Positions 17,131 to 24,087 of a stretch of 64,000 bases of DNA are shown here, piece after piece. Source of the stretch: Natronoarchaeum philippinense (GTDB taxonomy: Archaea; Halobacteriota; Halobacteria; Halobacteriales; Natronoarchaeaceae); contig NZ_OBEJ01000003.1 of NCBI RefSeq assembly GCF_900215575.1, positions 186,001 to 250,000 on the forward strand, in the 5' to 3' direction. The notes beneath the pieces were generated by a model. The model did no database searches. It was not told where the DNA came from and worked only from the letters and a program-made list of their open reading frames with translations. How positions within the stretch are numbered: position 1 is the stretch's first letter; each line of letters begins with the position of its first letter. A program made the position numbers and the translations under genes.

Positions 17131-18345
17131 GTGACACGAGGATCTCCCTTTACTACTTCTCAGAATATCTTCACCGATCGGGACGTCTTCGACGTCGAGG
17201 GGTTCCAGCCTGCAGAACTGATCGAACGGGAAGACCAGATCGACGAGTATGCCTCAGCGCTCGAACCCGTCCTCAACGGCTGGAACCCGAACAATATCTT
17301 CATCTACGGGAAGACGGGGACCGGAAAAACGGCCACGACACAGTATCTGCTCGAGTGGCTTCGGAAAGACATCGCGGAACATACTGCAGAGCACGGCACC
17401 GATATCGACCTCTCGATCATCTATCTCAACTGCGAGGCGCTGACGTCATCGTACCAGATCGCGGTCGAACTCCTCAACGAACTCCGAGACGAACACAACC
17501 AAGTTGCGACGCGGGGCCACGCCCCAAGTGATATCTATAATTGGCTCTTCGAGGAACTCGACGCGACCGGTGGGGTGACACTCGTCGTTCTCGACGAGAT
17601 CGACAACGTCGGCGAGGACGATACCGTGTTGTACAAACTCGCTCGTCCGGAGATCGAGGACGCAACACTTGGCGTGATCGGGATCAGCAACGACTTTTCG
17701 TTTCGTGACGAGCTGTCCGCGAAAGTCAGAGATTCTCTCTGTGAAAAAGAGATCCTGTTCCCGGCCTACGAGTCAGACGAACTCCGGGAGATCCTCCGTC
17801 AGCGTGCTGAGAACGGGCTCCGAGAGGACGCATACGATAACGCTTCCATCGCGCTGTCTGCTGCGTACGCCGCTCAGGATAAGGGCAGTGCTCGACAGGC
17901 GATCGATATCATGCGCGAAGCTGGGGACATCGCTCGCCGGGAGGACGCAGAGACCATCACCGAAGCCCACGTCGAGGCAGCCAAGGGCATCGTCGAGCGC
18001 GGGCGAGTTTCCGAGATGATCGGCGGTCTGTCGCCGCACGGCAAGTACGCACTCCACGCGCTCGCAACCGCTGACCGTGAAGGAGAGACACCGATTCGAA
18101 CCAAAGACCTCTACGAGATTTACGGCATCGTGTGTGACCAACACGCCACTGATCCGCTCTCTGACCGAGCCCTCCGCGACCATCTGTCAGAACTCGATCT
18201 CATCGGGTTGGCTACTATCAATAGAAAGAACGCTGGCCGAGCAGGTGGGAAATACAAACAGTACGAACTCGATGTGAACGCTGAACGAGTCATCGAGGCA
18301 TTCGCAACAACGGATTCCGTGGATGTCTCTTCGACCTCTCCCTGA
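17131..18345 (+). CDS. orc1/cdc6: Orc1/Cdc6 replication initiator 1
   Basis: A 404-residue AAA+ initiator. Walker A is GKTGTGK (60-66), Walker B is 'LVVLDEIDNV', sensor 1 is 'GISND', and 'GSARQAIDIMREAGDIA' carries the sensor-2 Arg. A C-terminal winged-helix domain follows from about residue 290 ('GLSPHGKYALHAL', 'TKDLYEIYGIVC'). It should bind the ORB-like repeats on both sides (16427-17099 and 18353) and load the replicative helicase. The TATA position supports GTG 17131; GTG 17110 is possible. The protein is complete. Confidence 0.92.
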   Translation: MTRGSPFTTSQNIFTDRDVFDVEGFQPAELIEREDQIDEYASALEPVLNGWNPNNIFIYGKTGTGKTATTQYLLEWLRKDIAEHTAEHGTDIDLSIIYLNCEALTSSYQIAVELLNELRDEHNQVATRGHAPSDIYNWLFEELDATGGVTLVVLDEIDNVGEDDTVLYKLARPEIEDATLGVIGISNDFSFRDELSAKVRDSLCEKEILFPAYESDELREILRQRAENGLREDAYDNASIALSAAYAAQDKGSARQAIDIMREAGDIARREDAETITEAHVEAAKGIVERGRVSEMIGGLSPHGKYALHALATADREGETPIRTKDLYEIYGIVCDQHATDPLSDRALRDHLSELDLIGLATINRKNAGRAGGKYKQYELDVNAERVIEAFATTDSVDVSSTSP

Positions 18346-18352
18346 TCTCGCT

Positions 18353-18380
18353 GAGAACAGCGGAAACGACGGGTGGGTGT
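18353..18380 (+). repeat. ORB-like repeat 1e, downstream of orc1
   Basis: Contains the exact 20-nt core AACAGCGGAAACGACGGGTG just after the orc1 stop codon. Confidence 0.6.
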
Positions 18381-18510
18381 CCTTTATTTGTAGCTGGGAG
18401 ACACGTAGTCGATTGGTGTTTGAGTTAGGGATCAGTCATTCGAAAAGCCCCTGGCGCGGTCGACCACTCCGGGGCTCGCTGCCTCCAAAAATCAGGGATT
18501 TTCGGGATGA

Positions 18511-18535
18511 CGAAAGAGCGCTTTGCGCTCTTTCG
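18511..18535. repeat. Perfect 11-bp inverted repeat with 3-nt loop
   Basis: CGAAAGAGCGC, TTT, then its exact complement. Stable hairpin in RNA or cruciform in DNA. It may terminate orc1 transcription. Confidence 0.6.
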
Positions 18536-18886
18536 AGCCTGTGTTCACTTTGCTCACACAGATGCCAGCCCCTTTTATTCCCACCCGGAGCGGTTGTGTC
18601 GGGGCTATAGCACGGCACGCCCCGCTCGCCGCGTGCTGCCCTCCGCTTGCTCACAGGTCGTATACTCCCCGTTCGCATCGAGACGCTCCCTTCAGTCGCG
18701 CCTCGCTTCGATCACGACTGACCATTCCGGGTGCGCCGAGTACGCTCGGCGTACCGGGCATATGGCTTCGACGCCAGCATTAAGCGCGCTTTCGGGCCTC
18801 GCAGGCTCGGCCCGGAAACCGGCTTAAAGCTGAGCGCTCGCGTCGGGTCACCCTGGCGCGCGGTGCTGGTTGTTCGCCCCTCGAAA

Positions 18887-18934
18887 GCGCGCTGCTCGCG
18901 CCCAAGGGCGCTCGTGAAGGCGCGAGCAGCGCGC
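18887..18934. repeat. Perfect 16-bp inverted repeat with 16-nt spacer
   Basis: Left arm GCGCGCTGCTCGCGCC (18887-18902) and exact reverse complement at 18919-18934. No coding function explains it. Confidence 0.65.
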
Positions 18935-19024
18935 GGATGTGTCGTCGACGATGAGAGCTACGACTGGTGAGTTGTAGTGTTGGAAAAAGACGCTGTGTGG
19001 GCGCCTTCGGAGCTCAGGACTCCA

Positions 19025-19921
19025 ATGAGTACTAACTACACTACGGTAGATGAAGCTTCGGTTGACGAACAGACGGACGAGTGCCAAACGACGGTAGACG
19101 AATGGGCGAGCGAAGTAGAGGATCAGTGGACCATTGAAGGGACGCCGGAGCTGCGAGCAAGCGTCGAGCAGGACATTCAAGCGAAAGTCGATTATGCGGA
19201 TGATCAGGAAATCGAGGGGCGACTGTTCGGCCAAACGCTGGAAGCCCAAGAACGCCTGGAAGCGAGAGAGTGGGAGATTGAGCAGACACACGGACGGTGG
19301 GATCGAGGGCAAGATTCGAGGCGGGAAGAACAGGCGCACATTGTAGTCAGTGAAGGAAGCAAGCGACGACGGCGGGAATTTGAGCGGCGTGCGGCAAGCG
19401 TGGACCCCCGGTGTGATCCGGATGCTCCCGATCCCAGAGCGCAACTGAGCAGGGAGGAGTTGGCAATGGTGAACCAGCAGGCGAGGCGGGTAGAAGCGAA
19501 GCTCGATGGGTGGTCCAGAGCGGCGATCAGTCGGCGGTTGGCTGAGCGCGGCGTGGATGGCTGTAGTGTTCTGGGCGCGGTCGTGGGCGTGTTCGAGGAG
19601 CTAGAGCAAGCGGCCGGGACGGTGATTCCGATCGCGGCGGTTGAGGAGGTCGATAGAGGTGAGGTGTGTATCGCAGGCACAGTGACGAAACTGTGGGAAC
19701 CAAGCCATCGCACCATTGCGCAAGTCGGGTTGCTCGAAGATGAGTCAGCGAGAATCAGATTCACAGTCTGGGAAAAGAGCGGACAACCAATCGTTCGGGA
19801 AGGTGAGACAGTCACGTTCAGAGGTGTGGCCAAGAGTTGGTACGAGGGCCGATGTTCGGTCGCGCTCACAGGGTGGAGTCGCGTCGGCTTCCCGGATCGG
19901 CGAGGACGGTCTCTCGAATAG
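19025..19921 (+). CDS. OB-fold DNA-binding protein (RPA-like, element-borne)
   Basis: 298 residues. The N-terminal half is charged and helical (coiled-coil-like around 'EIEGRLFGQTLEAQERLEAREWE'). The C-terminal 100 residues look like a single-strand-binding OB fold: 'GEVCIAGTVTKLWEPSHRTIAQVGLLEDES', 'RIRFTVWEKS', 'GETVTFRGVAKSWYEGRCSVAL'. Similar proteins are common on haloarchaeal plasmids, and the location beside orc1 suggests a replication or DNA-protection role. The ATG at 19025 begins the protein-like sequence. Exact family not certain. Confidence 0.7.
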   Translation: MSTNYTTVDEASVDEQTDECQTTVDEWASEVEDQWTIEGTPELRASVEQDIQAKVDYADDQEIEGRLFGQTLEAQERLEAREWEIEQTHGRWDRGQDSRREEQAHIVVSEGSKRRRREFERRAASVDPRCDPDAPDPRAQLSREELAMVNQQARRVEAKLDGWSRAAISRRLAERGVDGCSVLGAVVGVFEELEQAAGTVIPIAAVEEVDRGEVCIAGTVTKLWEPSHRTIAQVGLLEDESARIRFTVWEKSGQPIVREGETVTFRGVAKSWYEGRCSVALTGWSRVGFPDRRGRSLE

Positions 19922-19929
19922 GTCGGCCT

Positions 19930-19943
19930 GACTCTGTTGAGAT
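19930..19943 (+). repeat. IS6-like terminal repeat, left copy of element 2
   Basis: GACTCTGTTGAGAT, one base from the GGCTCTGTTGA consensus, inward-facing and inverted relative to 20368-20382. No matching target duplication is visible. Confidence 0.45.
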
Positions 19944-19999
19944 CGTATTGGTTGGGTCTCTTCAGAGTGAAACAGCCACTATTTAGGATTGCGGAGTAA

Positions 20000-20287
20000 C
20001 TACTCAATTTCTAACTGACCACTTTTGCTGCTCTCCTCACCGTCGTTCTCGTCCCATTCGAGTTCGAACTCGATACTGCGTTCAGTCATGTTGCCAGCCG
20101 GACCTTCGCGTTCAGCTTTGACCTCGAAGGTTGGCCGGGCAGGGGGATTCAGTGTTACAGACTCGGAGCCTGCTTTCAGGTTGATAGGGTCTCCGCTTTC
20201 GAGATTGTCCGCGACTTTCCGGAGGTACGATGCAATCTCCTCTCGACTCTGGTCGCTCTCTGATTTGAACAGGACTTCTTCAGGCAT
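20000..20287 (-). CDS. amphi-Trp domain protein
   Basis: 95 residues, beginning MPEEVLFKSESDQSREEIASY with 'LRKVADNLESGDPINL' and 'FEVKAER...FELEWDE', the pattern of the small archaeal amphi-Trp domain, whose function is unknown. The ATG at 20287 is the domain start; 24 more in-frame codons upstream include a Cys-rich stretch and are probably not translated. The gene lies inside an inverted IS6-like repeat pair (19930/20368), like the small gene at 16684. Confidence 0.75.
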   Translation of the reverse strand: MPEEVLFKSESDQSREEIASYLRKVADNLESGDPINLKAGSESVTLNPPARPTFEVKAEREGPAGNMTERSIEFELEWDENDGEESSKSGQLEIE

Positions 20288-20367
20288 ACAGGAGAACGTA
20301 CACAGCCTGCACCGATAAATGCGCCCGCTATACTCACCAATCATCTCCAAATCTGTCACGGGTTGTG

Positions 20368-20382
20368 GGTTTCAACAGAGCC
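20368..20382 (-). repeat. IS6-like terminal repeat, right copy of element 2
   Basis: Reverse complement GGCTCTGTTGAAACC; same 12-nt core as copies at 16989 and 22184. Confidence 0.5.
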
Positions 20383-20456
20383 ATATCTCTCAATGTAGAT
20401 CGGTGGTGATCAACCAGAATACCTAACCGACAGCGTAATAATAGACAATAGTCACG

Positions 20457-22154
20457 ATGGAGTTCATCTTTTTAGCCTACGTTGTTCTCTTTGCGGCCTC
20501 GGGCCTGGCGTGTCTCGGGAGTATTCCACGGGCACGCGCGATCCAGCACCCAGGCACACGAAAGGCGTTTGTGGCGTTTCTCGCGTCGGTTTCGCTTTGG
20601 TGTGGCGGATACCTCGGCTACTTGCTTGCGCCGACGAAAACGGGGAAAGCCGCGCTGTACATCACCGGGTTCATTTTCGCGTTCGTCGCCGTCGGCGCGT
20701 GGGTCTGGTTCTGTGCCGAATACACCGGCCGATCACTACAGAACACGCCATTCCGCTACCCAGCACTGGCCGTGTTTCTGTTCTTCATCGCGCTCAAAAT
20801 CACGAACCCACTTCACAACCTCTACTTCACAACTCAGTGGACGACACAGCCCTTCCCTCATCTCGCAATCAACCACCAGATACTGTACTGGATCGTTCTC
20901 GGACTCTCGTACGCGGTTATCATGGTCGGATTCTTCATGCTCGCCGAACGCCTATACCATACCGGCACCGATAGCCGTCCTCTCGTCCTTCTCTTCGGTG
21001 TCACTGGTGTCCCAGCAATCGCTACGATCCTCAGCGAACTGTCCGGAACCCTACTTCCCCTGATGTACGAACCGCCGGGTGTCGCCATCTTTGCTGTCGG
21101 GACACTCTTCGTCTATTTCGACCGGTTCGAAGCGATTCGACTGACCACCGGGACGTCGAAACCAGCAATCTACCTCGACCAATCGAATCAGATTCGAGAC
21201 TACAACCAAGCTGCAGCAATGATCTTCCCAGACCTCCCAAATGCCATCGGCGACTCGATTGCCGTCCTCAGCGATACACTTGCCGAACACATCTCCGAAC
21301 CGGGAGTTGTGCCGGTTTCTGGGGATGGTGAGACGCAGTATTACGAGGTTGCTACGACACCGTTTCTCTCAGGGGAAGTACGGACTGGACAACTCGTGAC
21401 AATCACGGATGTCACTGAGCGTGAGTCCTATCGGCAGGAACTCGAAGAGAAGACTGAGCAACTCGAAGCGCTGAATCGAGTCGTCAGACACGACATCCAA
21501 AACGATATGACGGTGGTACTCGGGTGGGCAGAATTACTGGAGGACCACGTGGATACGGAGGGAGAGGAGGCTCTCGAACGTGTGATTCAGAGTTCTGAGC
21601 AGGTCGTAGAGTTGACTGAGGCAGCGCGGACATTCGTCGAATCGCTTACCGACGAGTCTGTTGCGGATCTGAAACCGATCGATCTCCGCGCAGTAGTTGA
21701 ATCGGAGGTGGGGACAGTCCGGGAACGGCATTCGAGCGCGCACTTCGAGATGGCTGGTGAGTTACCAGCTGACTCTGTTCAGGCGAATGAGATGCTGTCG
21801 TCGGTGTTCCGGAACCTTTTGGAGAACGCTGTCCGGCATAACGATAGCACAACCCCCCACGTCACGGTCAGTGGGGCAGAACACGGTGATACCGTGCAGG
21901 TACGAGTTGCAGATGATGGGCCGGGGGTGCCAGACAGTCAGAAAGACCAGATCTTCGGAAAAGGCGAGAAGGGAGTTGATAGTCCAGGCACAGGGATCGG
22001 CTTGTATCTCGTTCACACGCTACTGAAACAGTACGGGGGTGCGGTGTGGGTCGAAGACAACGACCCAACCGGCGCAGTGTTCGTCGTCGAACTTCCACTG
22101 GACGGTGACACAGCGTCAGGGATGGCACAAACTCAAATCGAGACCAGCCCATAG
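20457..22154 (+). CDS. Seven-TM sensor histidine kinase with PAS domain
   Basis: 565 residues. About seven membrane helices in residues 1-230 match the histidine-kinase 7TM sensor domain ('YLLAPTKTGKAALYITGFIF', 'MLAERLYHTG'). A PAS-like region follows (about 235-330). The dimerisation H-box is 'LNRVVRHDIQNDM' (phospho-accepting His). The ATPase has an N-box 'NLLENAVRHND', G1 'VADDGPGVP' and G2 'GTGIGLYLVHTLL'. It is a complete membrane sensor kinase. No response regulator is adjacent, so its output is unknown. Confidence 0.9.
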   Translation: MEFIFLAYVVLFAASGLACLGSIPRARAIQHPGTRKAFVAFLASVSLWCGGYLGYLLAPTKTGKAALYITGFIFAFVAVGAWVWFCAEYTGRSLQNTPFRYPALAVFLFFIALKITNPLHNLYFTTQWTTQPFPHLAINHQILYWIVLGLSYAVIMVGFFMLAERLYHTGTDSRPLVLLFGVTGVPAIATILSELSGTLLPLMYEPPGVAIFAVGTLFVYFDRFEAIRLTTGTSKPAIYLDQSNQIRDYNQAAAMIFPDLPNAIGDSIAVLSDTLAEHISEPGVVPVSGDGETQYYEVATTPFLSGEVRTGQLVTITDVTERESYRQELEEKTEQLEALNRVVRHDIQNDMTVVLGWAELLEDHVDTEGEEALERVIQSSEQVVELTEAARTFVESLTDESVADLKPIDLRAVVESEVGTVRERHSSAHFEMAGELPADSVQANEMLSSVFRNLLENAVRHNDSTTPHVTVSGAEHGDTVQVRVADDGPGVPDSQKDQIFGKGEKGVDSPGTGIGLYLVHTLLKQYGGAVWVEDNDPTGAVFVVELPLDGDTASGMAQTQIETSP

Positions 22155-22183
22155 TAACAGCATACCAAATTTTATCATATTTG

Positions 22184-22200
22184 GCTCTGTTGAAATCCTA
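22184..22200 (+). repeat. Solo IS6-like terminal repeat
   Basis: GGCTCTGTTGAAATCCT, identical over 17 nt to the complement of 16986-17002. No inverted partner was found within 3 kb downstream, so it may be the surviving end of a lost element. Confidence 0.45.
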
Positions 22201-22348
22201 TCGTTCCAACAGTTGTCTCGCTGAAATAGCCGTTAGGTAGGTGTGCGCATTGAACACTAGTATTTTCATCGTGACAAAGGATGACCGGTGAGTTCCGACG
22301 AACAGGTAGCACACCCCTTGCCGGCGACTGGCCATCCAGGTCGTATTG

Positions 22349-22624
22349 CTAAATTATGAAGTACATCAGGAGGTACAGCAAAGCAAGAAAGACGCCGAAG
22401 ATGAGGGCGGTCTTGAGGGTCGATCCCGACGAATCGCCCTCCCTGTACATTCCGGCTCCGTCGTTAGTATATCCCAGAGAATCGAGGACCGCCTCGTTAG
22501 AATCACCAGCCTCTTCGTCCATACCTTGCACCACACGTTGACTACCCGCGTTCGCGCTGAAGGCCCCCAACCCTACTTCACCGCCGTCTCCATCGCCGCC
22601 TCCATCGCCTCCATCTCCGGCCAT
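22349..22624 (-). CDS. Small tail-anchored membrane protein
   Basis: 91 residues: a Gly/Asp-rich N-terminus, an acidic middle and a single C-terminal membrane helix ('LIFGVFLALLYLLMYFII'). No family recognised. Reality is supported by a TATA box at leaderless distance (22647-22654) and by the clear amphipathic/hydrophobic partition. Possible roles in the element include a small membrane accessory or an exclusion-type protein; these are guesses. Confidence 0.6.
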   Translation of the reverse strand: MAGDGGDGGGDGDGGEVGLGAFSANAGSQRVVQGMDEEAGDSNEAVLDSLGYTNDGAGMYREGDSSGSTLKTALIFGVFLALLYLLMYFII

Positions 22625-22646
22625 GTTTCATTACAAATTTCCTACA

Positions 22647-22654
22647 CGTATAAT
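22647..22654 (-). promoter_or_regulatory. TATA box of the small membrane gene
   Basis: ATTATACG on the minus strand, centred about 26 nt upstream of the ATG at 22624. Confidence 0.5.
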
Positions 22655-22772
22655 GTTTCTCCATAATTCGAGCTGAATCCACCGTTGTCGTCCATTTCCC
22701 TTCTATACTCACCAATCAAGGACAGGATGAAATAGTAGTTGAGCACCTCAGCAGCGCCTGCAGCCTCTTTGT

Positions 22773-22798
22773 TGCGCCCCTCACGAGTGCGGGGCGCA
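22773..22798 (+). promoter_or_regulatory. Leader stem-loop A
   Basis: Stem TGCGCCCC / GGGGCGCA with a 10-nt loop TCACGAGTGC; it ends 21 nt before the ATG at 22820. First member of the stem-loop family also seen at 23973, 28487, 29663 and 30706. Confidence 0.6.
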
Positions 22799-22819
22799 GT
22801 GCCTTGCAGGAAACACAGA

Positions 22820-23440
22820 ATGGGACATAGAGCACTCATTGCATACGAACGGTGCGATGAATTGTACAATCTGCATTACTCTCACTGGGGCGCACTCAAC
22901 CTCCAGTTGAAACACGATGTCGATGACGAGACGCCCTTTGGGGGAACTGAGGCTCACACCGAGTGGGCAGCCGAGATCTTCGAGCAAAGCTGTGAGCAGG
23001 ATGCCCTCGATACCCTTCTACAAGGAGAGGAGCGACCTCGAACGACGGTCGATCCAGACCCAGAAGCGACCGGCCTCACCAAAGAAGAGATCATCGCCCA
23101 GCATCTCGATTTCGAGTATCACGAGGCGTTCTACGTCGTGACGACCGAGTTTGACATCACAGCGTACCGGACGCTCTGGTTTGGGCTCCAGAACGTCTGT
23201 AAGGGTGTCAGCGATGGCCCGAAGTTCGGAAATGGGGCACTCCAGACGGTACGCTGGTACGACGGCGAGCCCGTCGGGGATGGCCCGCTCCGTGGACGTT
23301 TCGAGGCGCTCAAAGATGTCGTGGGCGATCTGATCGACGACGACGTTCTCACACACGAGGTGGCGACCGAGTACATGATTGAGAAGCTCACCGCGTGGTG
23401 TGGCGAAGAACAGGAGTTGATCGTGAGGACGTCCAGTTAG
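22820..23440 (+). CDS. DUF6735-like haloarchaeal protein
   Basis: 206 residues, beginning MGHRALIAYERCDELYNLHYSHWGA, a start typical of a haloarchaeal accessory-gene family I believe is DUF6735. 'HLDFEYHEAFYVVTTEFDITAYRTLWFGL' is a second conserved-looking block. Function unknown. The ATG at 22820 follows stem-loop A by 21 nt; in-frame codons upstream cross the hairpin and are probably leader. Members tend to lie on plasmids and integrated elements. Confidence 0.65.
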   Translation: MGHRALIAYERCDELYNLHYSHWGALNLQLKHDVDDETPFGGTEAHTEWAAEIFEQSCEQDALDTLLQGEERPRTTVDPDPEATGLTKEEIIAQHLDFEYHEAFYVVTTEFDITAYRTLWFGLQNVCKGVSDGPKFGNGALQTVRWYDGEPVGDGPLRGRFEALKDVVGDLIDDDVLTHEVATEYMIEKLTAWCGEEQELIVRTSS

Positions 23441-23549
23441 CGCTCCTGCATTCTATATGCGCCTGCAGGGGTGCCTTTGGGCAGTGGATCGCTGGTCCGC
23501 AGCGGCATATACTGCCCCGGGGCATTCGCAGGAAGATCGTATCCGTTTT

Positions 23550-23855
23550 TCATAGATCGGCGAGCTCGTCGACGAAGCCTTCATCAAGCTGCTGTTTCAA
23601 TACCCGGAGGTTGGCGGCCTCTTCGGCACCGACGAGCCCTTTGAGCTGCTCGTAGGTGATTTCGTCGTCGTAATAGGCAGCCGCTATTTCTTGCGTGAGT
23701 GCGTCGTCGTGTGCGGCATCCTGTAGATACTCCCGAAGTGCCGTCACGAGGACGTCCGTTCGATCCTCTCCGAGGACATCGGCGAGTGCATCGGCCCGGT
23801 CAATGAGCCGATCTGGGGCTCGGAACTGGACGCGTTTCTTATCGGCGCTCATCAT
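23550..23855 (-). CDS. Ribbon-helix-helix DNA-binding protein
   Basis: About 101 residues. The N-terminus 'KKRVQFRAPDRLIDRADAL' with 'EDRTDVLVTALREYL' is a CopG/Arc-type ribbon-helix-helix; the C-terminal helical tail ('LVGAEEAANLRVLKQQLDE') resembles antitoxin tails. Start is the first of two consecutive ATGs (23855, 23852). Two near-identical 16-bp repeats directly upstream look like its own operators, suggesting autorepression. No toxin is encoded next to it, so it could be a plasmid copy-control or orphan antitoxin-like regulator. Confidence 0.7.
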   Translation of the reverse strand: MMSADKKRVQFRAPDRLIDRADALADVLGEDRTDVLVTALREYLQDAAHDDALTQEIAAAYYDDEITYEQLKGLVGAEEAANLRVLKQQLDEGFVDELADL

Positions 23856-23870
23856 GTGTACATTGTGAGC
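23855..23870. promoter_or_regulatory. Operator-like repeat 1 of the RHH gene
   Basis: TGTGTACATTGTGAGC, overlapping the start codon; 15 of 16 identical to 23892-23907, 37 bp centre to centre. Confidence 0.55.
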
Positions 23871-23891
23871 CAGCGTACGTAGCCGTTTTCG

Positions 23892-23907
23892 TGTGTACAA
23901 TGTGAGC
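23892..23907. promoter_or_regulatory. Operator-like repeat 2 of the RHH gene
   Basis: TGTGTACAATGTGAGC, in direct orientation with repeat 1 and placed where the promoter of the minus-strand gene should lie. Confidence 0.55.
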
Positions 23908-23972
23908 TATTACGAGTAGGGTGGACTAGACTCCTGTTGGCCCAATTCAGGCGATTTCTCATGCCATTTTTG

Positions 23973-23998
23973 AGTGCCCCTTGCGGGCGCGGGGCACT
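23973..23998 (+). promoter_or_regulatory. Leader stem-loop B (orphan)
   Basis: Stem AGTGCCCC / GGGGCACT with loop TTGCGGGCGC. The surrounding ~38 nt are nearly identical to stem-loop C at 28487, including the preceding CATTTTTG. No gene starts just downstream, so this may be a duplicated leader whose gene was lost. Confidence 0.55.
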
Positions 23999-24020
23999 AC
24001 TCCTTGATTCTCATCTACCC

Positions 24021-24043
24021 CCGCCCCTGATTCAGAGTGAGCT
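24021..24043 (+). repeat. ORB-like repeat 2a
   Basis: CCGCCCCTGATTCAGAGTGA, a variant of the origin 2 repeat family, located past the 3' end of the second orc gene. Confidence 0.45.
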
Positions 24044-24087
24044 CCCCCTATAGTGTGGGCAGTTCGATATCGTTCCGTCGACCTACA

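Larger units (their letters stand above)
18381..19024. other. Palindrome-rich gap, no convincing gene
   Basis: About 640 bp with several GC-rich inverted repeats (18511, 18733, 18789, 18887) and no protein with recognisable motifs in either direction. It may hold structured RNA, terminators or cis elements of the replicon. Confidence 0.45.

Noticed and set aside
18507-18827. Possible small gene between orc1 and the OB-fold gene
   Set aside because: Sequence is dominated by inverted repeats; the translation is Ser/Arg/Pro-rich with no motif or start signal.
19922-20390. Target duplication for the second IS6-like repeat pair
   Set aside because: The 8-nt flanks (GTCGGCCT and ATATCTCT) do not match, so transposition as a unit is not supported.
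22773-22798. Stem-loops as simple intrinsic terminators
   Set aside because: No T-run follows the stems; in three copies a T-run precedes instead, and four of the five copies sit just before start codons. Terminator activity is still listed as an alternative.
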